From: Acidimicrobiales bacterium
Lineage (GTDB): Bacteria > Actinomycetota > Acidimicrobiia > Acidimicrobiales > SHLQ01
DNA length: 64,000 nt
Direction of reading: 5' to 3'
Assembly: GCA_020629635.1 (NCBI GenBank)
Contig: JAHDCX010000008.1
Coordinates: 124,001 to 188,000, forward strand
In this document: in pieces, positions 48,923 to 57,231 of the stretch
Numbering within the stretch: position 1 is the first letter of the stretch
How the letters are laid out: the number at the start of each line of letters is the position of its first letter
Translations under genes and position numbers: made by a program
The notes under the pieces: model-generated
Database searches by the model: none
Told to the model about the DNA's origin: nothing
What the model saw: the letters and a program-made list of their open reading frames with translations, nothing else

Positions 48923-50425
48923 CTAATTGCGGTTGAGCCAGGTGGGGTCGCTGATGTCGCAGATGAAGCAGTACGCCCAGGTGCCGCCGGGTTCGATGGT
49001 GGCAATCACGGGGTTTCCGCTTCGCTCGTAGCGTGCTCGGGCGTGCTGGCCCGGGGTGTCGTCGCAACATCCGACCTCGCCCGACGTCAGACACCACCGC
49101 AGTTGCACCCAGTCCTGGCCCTTCGCCACACACTCCCGGCATTCGAGCTCGGGGACCGGTCCCGGTCGTGTCGCCGCCTCGAGATGCTCACACGTGCCGG
49201 TCCTGTCGTCGATGATCTGGCGAACTTCCTTGTCGATCCGGTACTCCGACTTGGCGGCAGCCACGACTTCGACGGCGATCTGGGCGACCACGACCGCCGC
49301 AATCAACCCGACACCGACGAGCGCTCCCACAGAACCCGAGGCGACGAGGAATCCGAGCGGCACGAGCACGACCGCCGCCACCAGACGGGGGCCGACGCGT
49401 TCGGGAGCTTCGATCGAGTAGTGCGGGCTCACGGTCACGAGGTCGAGCACGGCGACGCACAACAACACCGCCATCACCGAGAGCACGAGAAGCCACGTGT
49501 AGTTGGCGGAGAAGGCGTCGCCGAACTCCTTGACGCCCAACACCTTCTTGCTCGACACCCCGAAGGCCGTGATGGCCATCGTGAGCGGAAGGTGGGTGTA
49601 GACCCAGGTGAGCATGTTGAACCGCGGCGTCTTGGCGATCGCGCTCGTCGATCGAACATGACCGCCGGCCACGTCGTCGAAGTAGGTCCACCAGATGGCG
49701 ACCAGGATGAGGAAGCCCACGGTGCCGAACACCTGCGTCTCGAACCGAATGCCGGTGTCCGCCAACTTCGTGAGGCTCTTCACGAAGGTCTCACCGAGCA
49801 CGATGATCGTGAACAGCGCATAGCGCTCCTGAAAGTGCTCGCTGTGGTTGGGCGCATCGACGGCGGCGTCCCGCTGGGTGAACGGCGTCGAGAACTCGAT
49901 CAACAGCGCAAACGCCCACACGAACGGGCGGACATCGTCGGGGAGGGCGATCGAGACCAGCCAGATCACGAGGCTGATCGAGAAGAACCGCAGTGCGTGA
50001 TCCGCGATCGGTTTTGCGGCAGGCAGGCGCTTTCTTGCCCGCACGTACATCAGCAGCAGCGGGAGGCGGGCTGCGATGTAGGCGACGGGCAGCCATGTCC
50101 GCCAGTTGTCCGGCGTCGTGGCGGCGATCACCGCCATGTTGCCGACGGCGAACATCTGCACAAACGCCAACAGCCGGTGCACCACATCGTCGACGGCGAA
50201 CCGATTCATGAACGCGGTCGTGCCGGTCCACGTCCACCACAACAAGGTGAACGAGCCGATGAACACGACCGCGCCGTTCCAGGAGGTGTCAGCGGACAGT
50301 CGGTCGCCCAACTGGATGAACGCCGCCACGTAGATCAGGTCGAAAAAGAGTTCCAGCCACGTGACGCGGCCATCGTCGGCCACGTCGTGACGCAGCGCAG
50401 GAGGTTGCCACTTCGTCAATGCCAC
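48923..50425 (-). CDS. LtrA-like membrane protein fused to a UBP-type zinc finger
   Basis: A 500-residue protein. Residues 1-400 are a low-temperature-requirement-A-like multi-pass membrane domain (WLELFFDLIYVAAFIQLGDR at the start, about ten hydrophobic segments). Residues 408-500 look like a UBP-type zinc finger of the actinobacterial stand-alone type: CEHL, ECRECVA, RWCLTSGEVGCCD, PGQHARARY, GGTWAYCFICD. One of the usual zinc cysteines is Ser (CLTS instead of CLTC). The GTG at 50425 is 7 nt after TACGTT. It interrupts the ruv-queA gene order on the other strand. Function unknown. Confidence 0.82.
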   Translation of the reverse strand: MALTKWQPPALRHDVADDGRVTWLELFFDLIYVAAFIQLGDRLSADTSWNGAVVFIGSFTLLWWTWTGTTAFMNRFAVDDVVHRLLAFVQMFAVGNMAVIAATTPDNWRTWLPVAYIAARLPLLLMYVRARKRLPAAKPIADHALRFFSISLVIWLVSIALPDDVRPFVWAFALLIEFSTPFTQRDAAVDAPNHSEHFQERYALFTIIVLGETFVKSLTKLADTGIRFETQVFGTVGFLILVAIWWTYFDDVAGGHVRSTSAIAKTPRFNMLTWVYTHLPLTMAITAFGVSSKKVLGVKEFGDAFSANYTWLLVLSVMAVLLCVAVLDLVTVSPHYSIEAPERVGPRLVAAVVLVPLGFLVASGSVGALVGVGLIAAVVVAQIAVEVVAAAKSEYRIDKEVRQIIDDRTGTCEHLEAATRPGPVPELECRECVAKGQDWVQLRWCLTSGEVGCCDDTPGQHARARYERSGNPVIATIEPGGTWAYCFICDISDPTWLNRN

Positions 50426-50432
50426 ATCGGCG

Positions 50433-50438
50433 AACGTA
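50433..50438 (-). promoter_or_regulatory. -10 box TACGTT of a leaderless LtrA-like mRNA
   Basis: TACGTT lies 7 nt before GTG 50425. Confidence 0.5.
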
Positions 50439-50479
50439 GCTCCACCAGGCCTCGATCCGCATGGCTGGGGCTGTGACCA

Positions 50480-50485
50480 TAGGCT
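50480..50485 (+). promoter_or_regulatory. -10 box TAGGCT of a leaderless queA mRNA
   Basis: TAGGCT lies 7 nt before GTG 50493. Confidence 0.5.
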
Positions 50486-50492
50486 CGGAATC

Positions 50493-51521
50493 GTGACCCG
50501 CATCGACGAGTTTGATTACCTCTTGCCTCCCGAGCGGATCGCTCAGGTCCCGCTCGCCGACCGTGCCTCGTCCAAGCTGCTCGTCGATCAGGGGAGCGGT
50601 GCCCCCGCCCACCGGAATGTCCACGACCTGGCCGAGGTCCTCCGTCCCGGCGATCTCCTCGTGGTCAACGACACGAAGGTTCTGCCCGCTCGTCTTCACG
50701 CCGTCCGGCCCACAGGCGGACGTACCGAAGTCCTGCTGCTCCACCCCGATGGTCCGGCAGCGACGGCGCTCTCGGCAGCCGAGTCGCAGTGGGAGGTGCT
50801 CGTTCGGCCGAGCAAGAAGGTCTCCCCGGGCACCGAGCTGCACGTGCCTGGCGAAGACGACCTCGTGATCACCGTCGGCGAGGACCTGGGGGAGGGGCGG
50901 CGCCGCGCCACGCTCGCATCGACCGCCCTCGACGCTGCCCTCGATCGCATCGGCCAGATGCCGCTACCGCCTTACATCACCGAGCGGCTCGAGGATCCGG
51001 ATCGCTACCAGACCGTCTACGCCCAGCAACCCGGCAGCGCCGCAGCACCGACCGCCGGGCTGCACCTCACCGACGAGCTGTTTGCCGACCTGGCTGGTCG
51101 AGGCGTCGGTCTCGCTCGTGTCGAGCTCGTCGTGGGCCTCGACACATTCCGCCCCGTCACCGCCGAGCGGCTCGATGATCACGCCATGCACGCCGAGCGC
51201 TATCGCGTGCCCACCGAGACCAGCCTGGCCGTCGCCGAGGCCGACCGGATCGTCGCCATCGGAACGACCACCGTTCGCGCCCTTGAATCGTCCGCCCGAT
51301 TCGGCCCCGAAGGCGACACAAGCCTGTTCATCCGCCACCCGTTCGAGTTCGAGGTGGTCGACCTGATGCTCACGAACTTCCACATGCCCAAGTCGACCCT
51401 GCTCGTGATGATCGACGCGTTTGTCGGGCCTCGATGGCGTCGGCTCTACGATGAGGCGCTCGCCGGTGACTATCGCTTCTTGTCATTCGGCGACGCCATG
51501 CTCCTCGACCGCCACGCGTGA
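50493..51521 (+). CDS. queA: S-adenosylmethionine:tRNA ribosyltransferase-isomerase
   Basis: A 342-residue enzyme that adds the epoxycyclopentanediol group to preQ1 at tRNA position 34, making epoxyqueuosine. Motifs seen: FDYLLPPERIAQVP, DLLVVNDTKVLPARL, PTAGLHLTDEL, and TNFHMPKSTLLVMIDAF. The GTG start has a leaderless-type box. tgt follows 41 bp downstream, the usual queuosine pairing. Confidence 0.96.
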   Translation: MTRIDEFDYLLPPERIAQVPLADRASSKLLVDQGSGAPAHRNVHDLAEVLRPGDLLVVNDTKVLPARLHAVRPTGGRTEVLLLHPDGPAATALSAAESQWEVLVRPSKKVSPGTELHVPGEDDLVITVGEDLGEGRRRATLASTALDAALDRIGQMPLPPYITERLEDPDRYQTVYAQQPGSAAAPTAGLHLTDELFADLAGRGVGLARVELVVGLDTFRPVTAERLDDHAMHAERYRVPTETSLAVAEADRIVAIGTTTVRALESSARFGPEGDTSLFIRHPFEFEVVDLMLTNFHMPKSTLLVMIDAFVGPRWRRLYDEALAGDYRFLSFGDAMLLDRHA

Positions 51522-51530
51522 CCCGATTCG

Positions 51531-51560
51531 GTCACGTTGGTGTCTGACCCCGAAGTGACC
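51531..51560. repeat. second REP-like family, copy 2, in the tgt start region
   Basis: An inverted copy of 45392-45421 (28 of 30 bases). It ends 2 bp before the tgt ATG, so it occupies the place of the ribosome-binding site. Confidence 0.75.
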
Positions 51561-51562
51561 TG

Positions 51563-52672
51563 ATGAAGACGACGTTCACGCTCGAGAATGCCGACGGCCT
51601 CGCCCGCGCTGGCACGGTCACGACGGCACGAGGCACATTCACGACGCCGTGTTTCATGCCCGTCGGTACCCGCGGTGCGATCAAGCATCTGTCGTCAGCG
51701 GACATGGAAGATCTCGGCGCGCAGGTGATTCTGGCCAACAATTACCACCTGATGCTGCGGCCGGGAGCCGACGTCGTCGCCGCGCTCGGCGGGCTGCATT
51801 CGTTCGCCGACTGGCACGGGCACACCCTCACCGACTCGGGCGGCTACCAGGTCTTCTCGCTCGAACCGAAGATCGACGACGATGGCGCCACGTTCAAGTC
51901 CGTCTACGACGGCTCCAAGCTCCACATGACGCCCGAGAGTGCCGTCGACTCCCAAGTCCAGATCGGCGCCGACATCCAAATGGTGCTCGACGTTTGCTCG
52001 GCCCTCCCGAGCCCCGACCACGTCATCCGCGAGGCCCTCGATCGCACCATCGACTGGGCAGTCCGGGCACGCCAGCACTTCCTCGACCAACCCGACGCCC
52101 TCGCCCGCCAAGCACAGTTCGGAATCGTTCAAGGCGGCCTCGACCTGTCGATGCGCGCCGAATCTGCACAACGCACGGTCGAGGTGGGCTTCGACGGCTA
52201 CGCAGTCGGCGGACTGTCGGTCGGCGAACACCGGAGTGAATGGCACGAACCGCTGCTCGCCGCCACCAATGAGCTCCCCGCCGACCAACCCCGTTACTTC
52301 ATGGGCCTCGGCGACCCCGCCGGCATCGTCGACGCGGTCGCACGGGGGATCGACATGTTCGACTGCGTGCTCCCGACCCGACTCGCTCGCCACGGCACGC
52401 TGCTCACGTCCCAAGGACGCCTCAACCTGAGTCGCGCCGAATTCGAACGCAGCGACGAGCCCATCGACCCGGCGTACCCCGACAGCCCAGTCGCCCGCTG
52501 GTCCCGCGGCTACCTGCGTCATCTCCTGCGGGTGAAAGAGCCAACGGCCGCGCGCCTGCTCACGATCCACAATCTGTGGTGGCTTCTCCGCTTTGTCGAC
52601 GACATGCGAACAGCGATTCTCGAAGACCGCTTCGAGTCCTTCGCCGCAAGCGTCCACGAGGTCTGGAGCTGA
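51563..52672 (+). CDS. tgt: tRNA-guanine transglycosylase lacking the zinc cysteines
   Basis: A 369-residue enzyme exchanging guanine 34 for preQ1. Catalytic and base-binding motifs are intact: TLTDSGGYQVFSL, GIVQGGLD, GGLSVGE, and FDCVLPTRLARHG with the nucleophilic Asp. The C-terminal CxCxxC that normally binds structural zinc before YLRHL is replaced by DPAYPDSPVARWSRGYLRHL (about residues 302-321); only the His-containing end is conserved. Either this lineage folds without zinc or the enzyme is impaired. A REP-like element lies directly before the ATG. Confidence 0.92.
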   Translation: MKTTFTLENADGLARAGTVTTARGTFTTPCFMPVGTRGAIKHLSSADMEDLGAQVILANNYHLMLRPGADVVAALGGLHSFADWHGHTLTDSGGYQVFSLEPKIDDDGATFKSVYDGSKLHMTPESAVDSQVQIGADIQMVLDVCSALPSPDHVIREALDRTIDWAVRARQHFLDQPDALARQAQFGIVQGGLDLSMRAESAQRTVEVGFDGYAVGGLSVGEHRSEWHEPLLAATNELPADQPRYFMGLGDPAGIVDAVARGIDMFDCVLPTRLARHGTLLTSQGRLNLSRAEFERSDEPIDPAYPDSPVARWSRGYLRHLLRVKEPTAARLLTIHNLWWLLRFVDDMRTAILEDRFESFAASVHEVWS

Positions 52673-52752
52673 GCTCTCGCGCCGAAGACACCGGACCCGC
52701 CCGCCACAGCGGTAGCCTCGGCGGCTGACTTCGCTCGACAAGGGGTGCACCC

Positions 52753-53046
52753 ATGGAGTCCCTGATCCTCCCGATCCTGCTCTTCGGCGGCATGTGGTTC
52801 TTGCTCATCCGTCCGCAGCAGCAGAAGCTCAAGCAACAGCGCGAAACGATCGCCTCTGCGTCTGCAGGAGACCGGGTGCTGCTCACGTCCGGCATCTACG
52901 GTTCGATCACCGAAGTGCTCGATGCGGCCATCTATGTCGAGGTCGCCGAGGGCATCGAGATCCTCGTCGCGAAGTCGCAGATCGACAGTATTCCCACCCA
53001 CTTTCCGGGTGAGGACGAGCCCGAGCCGGCCGACGCCGAGGCCTGA
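52753..53046 (+). CDS. yajC: preprotein translocase accessory subunit YajC
   Basis: A 97-residue protein: one N-terminal membrane segment (LILPILLFGGMWFLLIRPQQ) followed by the YajC domain (ASAGDRVLLTSGIYGSI). Part of the SecDF-YajC complex that helps SecYEG pull proteins outward. The ATG follows AGGGGTG; the stop overlaps secD. Confidence 0.94.
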   Translation: MESLILPILLFGGMWFLLIRPQQQKLKQQRETIASASAGDRVLLTSGIYGSITEVLDAAIYVEVAEGIEILVAKSQIDSIPTHFPGEDEPEPADAEA

Positions 53047-54500
53047 TGCCCCGCAACACGCTTCTCTCGCTGATCGGCATTGTCGTCGTTTCGGCAGCGG
53101 CACTGATCTACACGATCGTCGCCAACAACCAGCCCCTGCTGGGTCTCGACCTCCAAGGCGGTGTGTCGGTTCGCTACCGCGCCACCGAGCCGGTCGAAGA
53201 CCCCGAACAGATCGATCAGGCGGTCGAGATCATCCGCAACCGAGTCGACGGTCTCGGTGTTGCGGAACCCGAGATCCAGGCCGAAGGTGACGGCATTCTC
53301 GTTTCGCTGCCCGGCGTCGATGACCAACAGCGGGCCCTCGAGCTGGTGGGAGACACCGCCGTCATGCGATTCCGGCCGGTCCTCCAAGACCTCGCCCCCG
53401 GAACGACCGATCGCCCCGCCGCCTATCCTGCCGACCTTCCCCTCGACGAGTTCGGACTCACCCCGGTCGAGGCGATCGAAGAAGACTCGATCATCGTCGT
53501 CGATGCCGATCCGAACCTCGCCATTCCGGCTCGGTATGTGCTCGGCCCGAGCGGGATGACTGGCGAGGGACTCTCCGACGCCTCTGGCGTCTTCGACGGA
53601 CTCCAATGGGTGGTCGCCGTCGATCTCCAAGGTGGCGACATTGGAGAGAACGCCTTCCGCCGTCTCACCGAACAGTGCTTCTTCGGTACCCCGGAGTGCC
53701 CGTCGCTCGGCGGGGGCCCCGGTCGAATTGCCGTCGACCTGGACAACCAGGTGATCTCGGCACCCGCCGTCCAAGCCGCCGACCTCGGGGACTCGTTCCA
53801 GATCAGCGGCTCGTTCACCGAGGAGAGCGCCAGGGAGCTCGGGCTGAAGCTCCGATTCGGTGCGCTCCCCATCGAGCTCGAACCAGAGAATCAGCAGATC
53901 GTGTCCGCCACGATCGGCCAGGATGCGCTTCGGGCGGGCGTGATCGCCGGCATCATCGGCCTCATCCTCGTCGCCGTCTACATCATCGCCCTCTACCGAA
54001 TGCTCGGCGTCATCGCCATGGTCAGCCTCGCCATCTCCGCAGCGCTCCTGTGGTCGATCATTGCGTTCTTGGGAGAGACCCAGGGGCTTGCCCTGACGCT
54101 TGCCGGAATCACCGGCATCATCGTGTCGATCGGCGTGTCCGTCGACTCGAACATCGTGGCCTTCGAACACCTCAAAGAGGACGTGCGCAACGGTCGGACC
54201 GTCCGTACCGCAGTCAACAAAGCGTTCCCGGTTGCGTTCTCGACGATCGTCAAAGCCGATGTCGCGTCGCTGATCGGCGCCGTGTTGCTCTACGCCCTCA
54301 CGGTCGGTGCCGTCCGAGGCTTCGCCCTCTATCTCGGCATCGCCACGATCCTCGATCTGATCGCCACGTGGTTCTTCCTCGGCCCAGCCCTGCAATGGGT
54401 CTCACGAACGCCCTCGATCGCAGGATCATCGGCGCTCATGGGCATCCCCGGGCTCAGCTCCGAACGGGTCGGCACCGAAGCGGGGGAGGAGAAATCATGA
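53046..54500 (+). CDS. secD: protein translocase subunit SecD
   Basis: A 484-residue membrane protein using proton flow to assist late export. The first transmembrane segment is at about 10-30, then LGLDLQGGVSVRY (the family's D1-like motif). A periplasmic P1 region follows. Five C-terminal transmembrane segments contain GVSVDSNIVAFEHLKEDVRNG. Overlaps yajC by 1 bp and secF by 4 bp. Confidence 0.95.
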   Translation: MPRNTLLSLIGIVVVSAAALIYTIVANNQPLLGLDLQGGVSVRYRATEPVEDPEQIDQAVEIIRNRVDGLGVAEPEIQAEGDGILVSLPGVDDQQRALELVGDTAVMRFRPVLQDLAPGTTDRPAAYPADLPLDEFGLTPVEAIEEDSIIVVDADPNLAIPARYVLGPSGMTGEGLSDASGVFDGLQWVVAVDLQGGDIGENAFRRLTEQCFFGTPECPSLGGGPGRIAVDLDNQVISAPAVQAADLGDSFQISGSFTEESARELGLKLRFGALPIELEPENQQIVSATIGQDALRAGVIAGIIGLILVAVYIIALYRMLGVIAMVSLAISAALLWSIIAFLGETQGLALTLAGITGIIVSIGVSVDSNIVAFEHLKEDVRNGRTVRTAVNKAFPVAFSTIVKADVASLIGAVLLYALTVGAVRGFALYLGIATILDLIATWFFLGPALQWVSRTPSIAGSSALMGIPGLSSERVGTEAGEEKS

Positions 54501-55630
54501 AGCTCACTCCCGAGAACGACGGCCTCCGTCACTTCGACTTCCCGGCGCTCTGGAAGAAGGCGCTCGTCGTCTCCGGGGCTCTGGTTGCCATCAGCGTCGT
54601 CGCCCTGATCATCGGTGGGCTGAACCTCGGTATCGATTTCGAGGGAGGCACCTCCTTCGAGGTCGCAACCGACGTCTCGACCGACGACGTTGCCGCAGCG
54701 CTTCCCGCGGACATCGCGTCCGAGGCACGGGTGCAGGAAGTCACCGACGAGACCGGTCAGCGTTTCGTACGAGTCCGCTCTGGAGTCGAGGACCCTGCCG
54801 AAGTCGAGACGCTCCGCGGCGCACTCAATCAGCTCGGCGAAATCACCGCATTCGAGTCGGTCGGTCCGACCTGGGGCTCAGCCATCACCAACCAGGCGAT
54901 CCGAGCGCTGATCTTCTTCTTCATCGCGATCGCGCTCTACATCTCGGTTCGCCTCGAATGGAAGATGGCGCTCGGCGCACTGGCCGCAGTGGCCCACGAC
55001 ATCATCATCAGCGTTGGCGTCTACGCCGTCTTCCGGTTCGAGGTCACGCCGGCAACGGTCATCGCCTTCTTGACGATCATGGGCTACTCGCTCTACGACA
55101 CGATCGTCGTCTACGACAAGGTCCGAGACATCACCGCACGAGTCGGCGCCACCGGTCGCTACACGTACACCGAAATGATGAACCTGGCCCTCAACCAGGT
55201 GCTCGCCCGCTCGATCAACACGACGGTCAGCTCCATCATCCCGGTGCTCTCCATGTTGATCGTCGGCTCGCTCATTCTCGGCGCGACGACGCTGCAGGAG
55301 TTCTCGATTGCCCTGCTCGTCGGCCTGATCGTGGGCGGCTATTCGTCGATCTTCGTTGCCTCCGCGGTTGTGGCGTGGCTCAAGGAACGCGAGCCCGAGT
55401 ACCAGCAGATCGCCGCCAAGGTCGCAAAGAAGGACGGCGATACCGACACGGGGACTCGCCGGGTCGCCGCGTCGGATGCCGCTGCGTCCGAGCCTGCACG
55501 CAAGCGCCGCCAACAAGAGGGCGGTTCGAGCAGTGGTCCGGCCAAGCCCCGAAAGACCGCAAAGCCCGGAGGCTCCGGCACGGCGACCGCCGTCCCGCCC
55601 CGCCCTCGAAAGACCAAGAAGAAGAAGTAG
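54497..55630 (+). CDS. secF: protein translocase subunit SecF
   Basis: A 377-residue partner of SecD. GLNLGIDFEGGTSFEV follows the first membrane segment. Five more segments include IMGYSLYDTIVVYDKVRD. After about residue 310 there is a cytoplasmic Lys/Arg/Pro-rich tail ending TKKKK, as in other actinobacterial SecF proteins. The start overlaps the secD stop. Confidence 0.95.
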   Translation: MKLTPENDGLRHFDFPALWKKALVVSGALVAISVVALIIGGLNLGIDFEGGTSFEVATDVSTDDVAAALPADIASEARVQEVTDETGQRFVRVRSGVEDPAEVETLRGALNQLGEITAFESVGPTWGSAITNQAIRALIFFFIAIALYISVRLEWKMALGALAAVAHDIIISVGVYAVFRFEVTPATVIAFLTIMGYSLYDTIVVYDKVRDITARVGATGRYTYTEMMNLALNQVLARSINTTVSSIIPVLSMLIVGSLILGATTLQEFSIALLVGLIVGGYSSIFVASAVVAWLKEREPEYQQIAAKVAKKDGDTDTGTRRVAASDAAASEPARKRRQQEGGSSSGPAKPRKTAKPGGSGTATAVPPRPRKTKKKK

Positions 55631-55663
55631 CAGGTCGCCGATCCTGCGGCTTGCGCCGCGGGA

Positions 55664-56512
55664 TCAGCGCATCACGGCGTCGGTCTTCAGAGCCACGATC
55701 CCGGTTGCGCCCATCGCCCGGAGCTCACCGAGCTTCGCCCACAGGTTCTTTCGTTGCACGACGATGTGGGCGGCGACGAGGTCGTCTCGTCCCGCCAACG
55801 GAAGCACGGTCGGCGCCGCAAGTCCCGGGAAGATGGAGCCGAGGTCGGCGACCTTGTTCGCCGGAAGGTGCAACATCACGTACTGCGTGAGGCGCGCATC
55901 GAGCGCAGCCTCGAGGCGAAGTCGAAGGTCGGTCAGCGCCGGGTGCGGATCGGTCTGCCAGGAGAACGTCGCCTGGCACGAGACCCCCTCTGCGACCACG
56001 CGCAGCCGGTTCCGCTGAAGGCTTCCGCCCGTCTCGCGTAGATCGACGATCGCGTCAGCCATGCCGACGGCACACACACCTTCGAGCGAGCCGCCCATCC
56101 CAACGACCTTGGCATCGACTCCGACCGCGTCGAGCCAGCGCTCGGTCCAACCGGGCAGATGGGTCGCAATCGTCGCGCCGCTCAAATCTCGGATGGACTG
56201 GTACGCGGAATCCTCATGCACCGCGATGATCAGATCCGACCGGCTGAAGCCGAGGTCCAGCGTCGGCCAGTCCTCGATGTCGTTCTCGAGCGCGGTGTCC
56301 GTCGAGATGAACGCCGCATCAAGCCGGCCTTCGGCGAGCCATGCGGCGGCGTCTCGCGGGCGCATCTCGATGAACTCGAAGTCATCGACGATCGCCGACG
56401 CGTTCATACGGTCGAACGCCCGGCGGGAGTACCCGGCGTGGGCGAGGAGATCGAGAACCGAGTCGCGCAAGCGACCCTTCGAGGGCACGGCAATCCGTGC
56501 GGTGGAAGTCAC
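55664..56512 (-). CDS. hisG: ATP phosphoribosyltransferase, long form
   Basis: A 282-residue enzyme for the first step of histidine synthesis (ATP + PRPP). VPSKGRLRDSVLDLL is at the N-terminus, VGMGGSLEGVCAVGMADAIV is the PRPP-binding loop, and a C-terminal regulatory domain (QYVMLHLPANKVADLGSIFP) marks the long, histidine-inhibited form. The GTG at 56512 follows the DUF1844 gene by 10 bp in the same direction. No other his gene is in the window. Confidence 0.93.
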   Translation of the reverse strand: MTSTARIAVPSKGRLRDSVLDLLAHAGYSRRAFDRMNASAIVDDFEFIEMRPRDAAAWLAEGRLDAAFISTDTALENDIEDWPTLDLGFSRSDLIIAVHEDSAYQSIRDLSGATIATHLPGWTERWLDAVGVDAKVVGMGGSLEGVCAVGMADAIVDLRETGGSLQRNRLRVVAEGVSCQATFSWQTDPHPALTDLRLRLEAALDARLTQYVMLHLPANKVADLGSIFPGLAAPTVLPLAGRDDLVAAHIVVQRKNLWAKLGELRAMGATGIVALKTDAVMR

Positions 56513-56522
56513 GAGCGCGCGC

Positions 56523-56993
56523 TCAGGCGTCCGGGGCAGCGGAACCCTTGGCCGCCACGAACGCCTGCTGGAGCTGTGCGCGGGCCTGGACAAGCGTTGC
56601 TTCGTTCTCGCCGAGCCGGCCGACGAGCCCGTCGAGTAGCGCCCCGAGGCCGTCGATGGCGAGTGAGGCCTCAGCCAGGTTCGGTGGACTCTGGCGAAGG
56701 TGAATGGCGGCCAGCTCGTACATGCCCATCGCGTGATTGGCGATCACCATGTCGGCGGGCGTCGTCGCGAGCTGACGCTCGGTCTCGGCCATCCGGATCA
56801 CCGCCTCTTCGAGCTGGGCACGTTCTTCGTCGCTCAGCTCGTCGAGCGACGGGATGCCCAACATCTCGGCAAGCGCTGCTTCGTCGATCTCGACTCCGGC
56901 CGCATCGGCGCTCGAGGGAGCCGTGTTCGGGGCGGGCTGGGGCTGGGGCTCGCGGGGAACTTCGTGTTCTCCACCGGGGGTCCAGAGGCTCAT
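56523..56993 (-). CDS. DUF1844 family protein
   Basis: A 156-residue soluble protein. A Pro/Gln-rich N-terminus is followed by a helical region with ERAQLEEAVIRMAETERQLA, then the DUF1844-like core (MGMYELAAIHLRQSPPNLAE, ASLAIDGLGALLDGLVGRLG). The family commonly sits near infC in actinobacteria; its role is not known. It lies in one direction with hisG and is divergent from infC. Confidence 0.75.
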   Translation of the reverse strand: MSLWTPGGEHEVPREPQPQPAPNTAPSSADAAGVEIDEAALAEMLGIPSLDELSDEERAQLEEAVIRMAETERQLATTPADMVIANHAMGMYELAAIHLRQSPPNLAEASLAIDGLGALLDGLVGRLGENEATLVQARAQLQQAFVAAKGSAAPDA

Positions 56994-57231
56994 GGGGGTT
57001 GCTCCTGTGTGCAAAGTCCGCAACAAGCCTATGCTGGGTAGCTGACAAATCGTTTCCGGAGAAGCGGCCCCCGTTGACCAAACTGGTCACACGTGTGGGC
57101 CCGCCTCGTCACTTGCGGGTGCACCAGGTCGAACACGGAGTTTTCCGCCACATTGGCGGGACGTTCGGCTGTGCCCGTCGGGTGGGATGGAGACCCGATG
57201 AAAGGTTCTGCCAATTGCGCAGTGAGCAGTC
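56994..57231 (+). other. infC leader and divergent promoter region
   Basis: 238 bp without a gene. It holds TATGCT (57030-57035) as a possible -10 for rightward transcription, a GACCA-AAC-TGGTC hairpin (about 57074-57086) and CACACGTGTG next to it. A structured leader that controls infC is plausible, since infC is autoregulated in many bacteria, but no known leader motif was identified. Confidence 0.35.

Noticed and set aside
45392-51560. Composite transposon carrying ruvCAB and queA
   Set aside because: Core gene order across the right border (queA-tgt) is the normal one and no transposase is present, so two independent repeats are more likely.
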